Of a stretch of 64,000 nt of DNA, positions 61,356 through 64,000 are shown piece by piece. Each line of letters starts with the position of its first letter. The stretch's first letter is position 1. Where the stretch lies: the NCBI GenBank assembly GCA_007844125.1, contig CM017571.1, positions 33,154,613-33,218,612 on the forward strand. The letters run 5' to 3'. The notes under the pieces were generated by a model that was not told the origin of the DNA, searched no databases, and saw only the letters and a program-made list of their open reading frames with translations. Made by a program: the position numbers and the translations under genes. The stretch comes from Sinonovacula constricta. Its lineage: Eukaryota; Mollusca; Bivalvia; Cardiida; Solecurtidae.

Positions 61356-61564
61356 AACTTATTCTTAACAACAGACTGAGCAAGTGGGCAGAAGATTACA
61401 GTGTGTATACTGAGGCGCAGGCAAAAAAATGGGAACAGTTGATAACATTTTTGTATTGAATTGGATTGATTAATCATTTTCTTAATGCAAATAAGAAGAT
61501 TATATGTTGCAATGATTGATTTCAGAAAAACGCATGATTTACGTAGTGAAGAGATATCCTTATG

Positions 61565-61900
61565 GCGCAATTAATACAGTTGTGAGAGGAAAAAATCTCA
61601 ATATGATACAATCAATGTATATACAAATTGAGTCATGGGTTAAATACGAATAACAATGTGAGTGACACATATACGCACGCTTTTGGGGTCGCTCAAGGGA
61701 TTGTCTCTCATCTTTTCTCTTTCTCTTTTCTCTATATCTAAATGACAATTGAACAGGTCCCTTGAAACGAACGGGTTCGATGGTGTAACTATTGATAATC
61801 TAAAATGGTTCTCTTGTTGTATGTTGATGATATTGTGTTAATATCGGAAACAGAAAAAGGTTTACAAAAAGGACTAGACATATAACATAACTATTATAAA
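61565..61900 (+). pseudogene. LINE reverse-transcriptase fragment in intron 4
   Basis: Translation across frames gives GVAQGIVSHLFSFSFLY (the RQG.LSPLLF.LF block of LINE reverse transcriptases), a WCN-like stretch, then LLLYVDDIVLISETEKGLQK, which includes the YxDD catalytic motif. Stops and frameshifts separate the blocks. It is in sense orientation relative to the host gene. It may or may not belong to the same family as 8270-12004. Confidence 0.75.
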
Positions 61901-62277
61901 GAATATATTTTTAAAGCATTTGAGCAACGTACAGCAAACGTCAGTTTGCTTTAATAGCTTATTATTTCCTAAAGTAAAACTTATAAATATATTTATGACT
62001 AATGTCTATGCATTAGAGATAGACTCTTACCACTACATATAGCTCTTATAAGTGTATCACAATTATAAAGCTTATAACTTCTTAGTTACTATTTACTATT
62101 TAGTTACTTTGTTTCCAATGTTACTTTATTATACAACCTACCATTGATATTTATGTATGCTTATATGCTTGTGTATTGATGGGCCTCTGGCCCGACATAC
62201 GAATAAAATTCTATTAATCTATCTATCATAACCGTCACACACACATTACCGTATATTCTCTGTTATCCGCCCCACAG

Positions 62278-62431
62278 ATGCACCTTGTCCACCAGGCCGT
62301 GAAATACGACAAGATTAGCCAGGCGTTGGAGGATCCTAAAGGACTCGCGGTACTTGGAGTGTTTGCTAAGATTGGCAAACCTCACCCATTCTTCCAGGCC
62401 ATCATTGACAATCTCCGCCTTTTGGATATCG
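62278..62431 (+). CDS. alpha-carbonic anhydrase, exon 5 (third zinc ligand)
   Basis: Acceptor CCACAG, donor GTGAGT, 154 bases, leaving phase 1. It encodes MHLVHQAVKYDKISQALED, then PKGLAVLGVFAKIG and a helical segment ending DNLRLLDI. The first His (residue 140) is the third zinc ligand (His119 in human CA II), and the preceding exon ends in the Glu equivalent to Glu117. The GLAVLGVF block is a family signature. The Thr199/Pro region and the second Cys are expected in exons beyond 64000. Confidence 0.94.
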
Positions 62432-63040
62432 GTGAGTACAGCTGATCATGATTGCCTCATCTCCAAAGCAAATTGTATTACTCAACATAAGGCGGTAAAC
62501 CACAGAGATTCTTTCATGTCGATGATTATGATAATAGTGACGATGACAACGACATCGACGACAATAACTACGACAATGTTGTTGTTGTTGCTGCTGCTGA
62601 TGATGATGATGGTGATGTTGACAAAGATAATATATTGATTGTGACCTTTACAATTTTACAATTGTCAATAAATTTTTACATTTCAAGATATTTAATCCTT
62701 GAGGTCACATTTCTAATATGAACGAGTGTCCATTTGTCAAATGTAACAACATATATTGTAGATAGTTTAGATGTGTCAGATGCAAATGAAGTCATATATT
62801 ATTTAAGCTTTGCTAAATGTCCCTTGCTTTCACAAGATAAATTGTTTGCCATCAAAGCCAATGACACCACCACGTTTACCTACCTCTAGTTTATCTACAT
62901 GGCTCTTCAGATTTTTTAGATCTGCCACCTTCATTAACTCTTTAATGGATCTCATAATAAGTTTCGACATTCATTAATACATTAACCAGGCTATAATAAA
63001 AGTCCTCATGGCAGATATTTATCTTAAATAATGACAGCGA
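62432..63040. other. start of intron 5
   Basis: Includes a short run of GAC, GTT and GAT triplets near 62530-62610. Otherwise nothing recognised. Confidence 0.45.
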
Positions 63041-63310
63041 CAGGGGCGGATCCTGAAAAAGTGGCGGGTGCGGGGGAGGTCGGTGTATGAATCAAGATCC
63101 ATTTAACTTTATCGCAGTAAATACTTATATATACACAGTAGGTACATCTAACTTCGACCAAAAGATTCAACAATTCGACAAATTTACTTTAAAAGCTTAG
63201 TATATTTTAAGATTACATGTATGTGTTTTCACAACTTTACTCTTTTACCTGGTTGGTGCGGGGCGTAGGGGGATGTATCCCCCATTCGCTAACCCGCGGA
63301 CCCATCCGTG
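63041..63310 (+). mobile_element. hAT-like MITE, second nearly full-length copy, in intron 5
   Basis: It starts CAGGGGCGGATCCTG and ends GGACCCATCCGTG. Shared interior words with 2435-2715: GAATCAAGATCCATTTAACT, TTTATCGCAGTAAATA, ACAAATTTACTTTAAAAG, TTTTACCTGGTTGG and GGATGTATCCCCC. The flanks GACAGCGA and TAGAGCGA match at 6 of 8, as expected for an older insertion. Confidence 0.82.
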
Positions 63311-64000
63311 TAGAGCGATGACTATTTTATCAACGAATCTTAGGCTTATTCGATTGTCATATTAGAGGAAATGGCAATCAGTAGTAGGTACGCTAAAATA
63401 TGCCTGCATTCTCCTGATGCATAAATATGCTGTGTAGACTAATTAAAATTGCAAAGCGTTGACTTCATAAAAATAGGCATTTCACTCCATTTCATCACTC
63501 ATGGTATTAACGTAAAAGACGTTGGTCGGACTTCACTGTGTTACATGACATATAGAATGACACCATTGAACTTATAAGACATTATTATTTTTAAAGTTCT
63601 ATTAAAGTCATTTATGGCTTCGGAATGGGCCTTTTTCTGTCGGCAAATACTGTGTGTTTGCCTGTGTGATCTTATAGAGCGAACATTTTAATGCCTAAAA
63701 CGAGTAAAATATAACGTTTATTCAAATATATATATTATATAACTTCTCACTAACTCACTAATTAAAATAATGTTATCAACTATGGACAAACAGCCATCAT
63801 ACATATATTGAAATTCCAAACCAAAGATAACTTGTAAAGTATATACGCAAACACGACGACTATTCTTTAGATTGCTGTAGATGGTACGGTGGTAATTACC
63901 TGTAGCCTATATCAAAAAATATATGTAAACAAAAAGCGTAGACTTTGATAAACAGTTTCGTTGATTTATAAATAAATCTTACAGAATTCATAACAACGTT
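63311..64000. other. intron 5, nothing further recognised
   Basis: AT-rich non-coding sequence. No exon of the carbonic anhydrase is visible before the window ends. Confidence 0.45.

Overview
This is a eukaryotic, AT-rich window, almost certainly from a marine invertebrate and most plausibly a bivalve mollusc. The evidence is spliced genes with GT-AG introns, a secreted alpha-carbonic anhydrase, tRNA-derived SINEs, Tc1/mariner and hAT-like elements, and a very heavy load of micro- and minisatellites. The species assignment is inference. No bacterial or viral gene organisation is present.

Two host genes are supported, both on the + strand. At the left edge, two terminal exons (1109-1220 and 3167-3303) encode the C-terminus of a type I membrane protein with a furin-type RKKR site, a transmembrane segment and a short tail, probably a zona-pellucida-domain protein. 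From 42552 to the right edge runs a secreted alpha-carbonic anhydrase. Five in-phase coding exons (42552-42615, 56115-56144, 56759-56932, 58793-58938, 62278-62431) give 189 complete codons from the initiator Met, and the rest lies beyond the window. The three zinc-ligand histidines are present, but the usual proton-shuttle His is a Tyr.

The region between the genes (3.5-42.5 kb) is repeat-dominated. It holds a solo-LTR-like element carrying a nested 320-bp MITE with a 9-bp target duplication; a SINE with a perfect 12-bp duplication; a decayed 3.7-kb LINE; and a dead Tc1/mariner element (21494-24955). The Tc1 transposase is split by a roughly 191-bp satellite and by a fragment related to the LINE's 5' side, and a second copy of the LTR is inserted exactly at its right boundary. 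After these come another SINE, a frameshifted multicopy Cys/His ORF, and an array of nearly 8 kb (about 31.48-39.42 kb) of a 13-bp minisatellite with higher-order periodicity. The array leaves all three forward frames open for hundreds of codons, but those ORFs are artefacts of the repeat.

The carbonic anhydrase introns are also full of repeats: a roughly 46-copy 32-bp minisatellite, a 60-bp tandem array, a SINE, a LINE fragment, a hAT-type MITE and copies of an old dispersed family with TTAA-AGGTG termini. I see no convincing new multi-gene system. The strongest novelty candidates are the unnamed repeat families, their dated nesting, and the higher-order structure of the 13-bp array.
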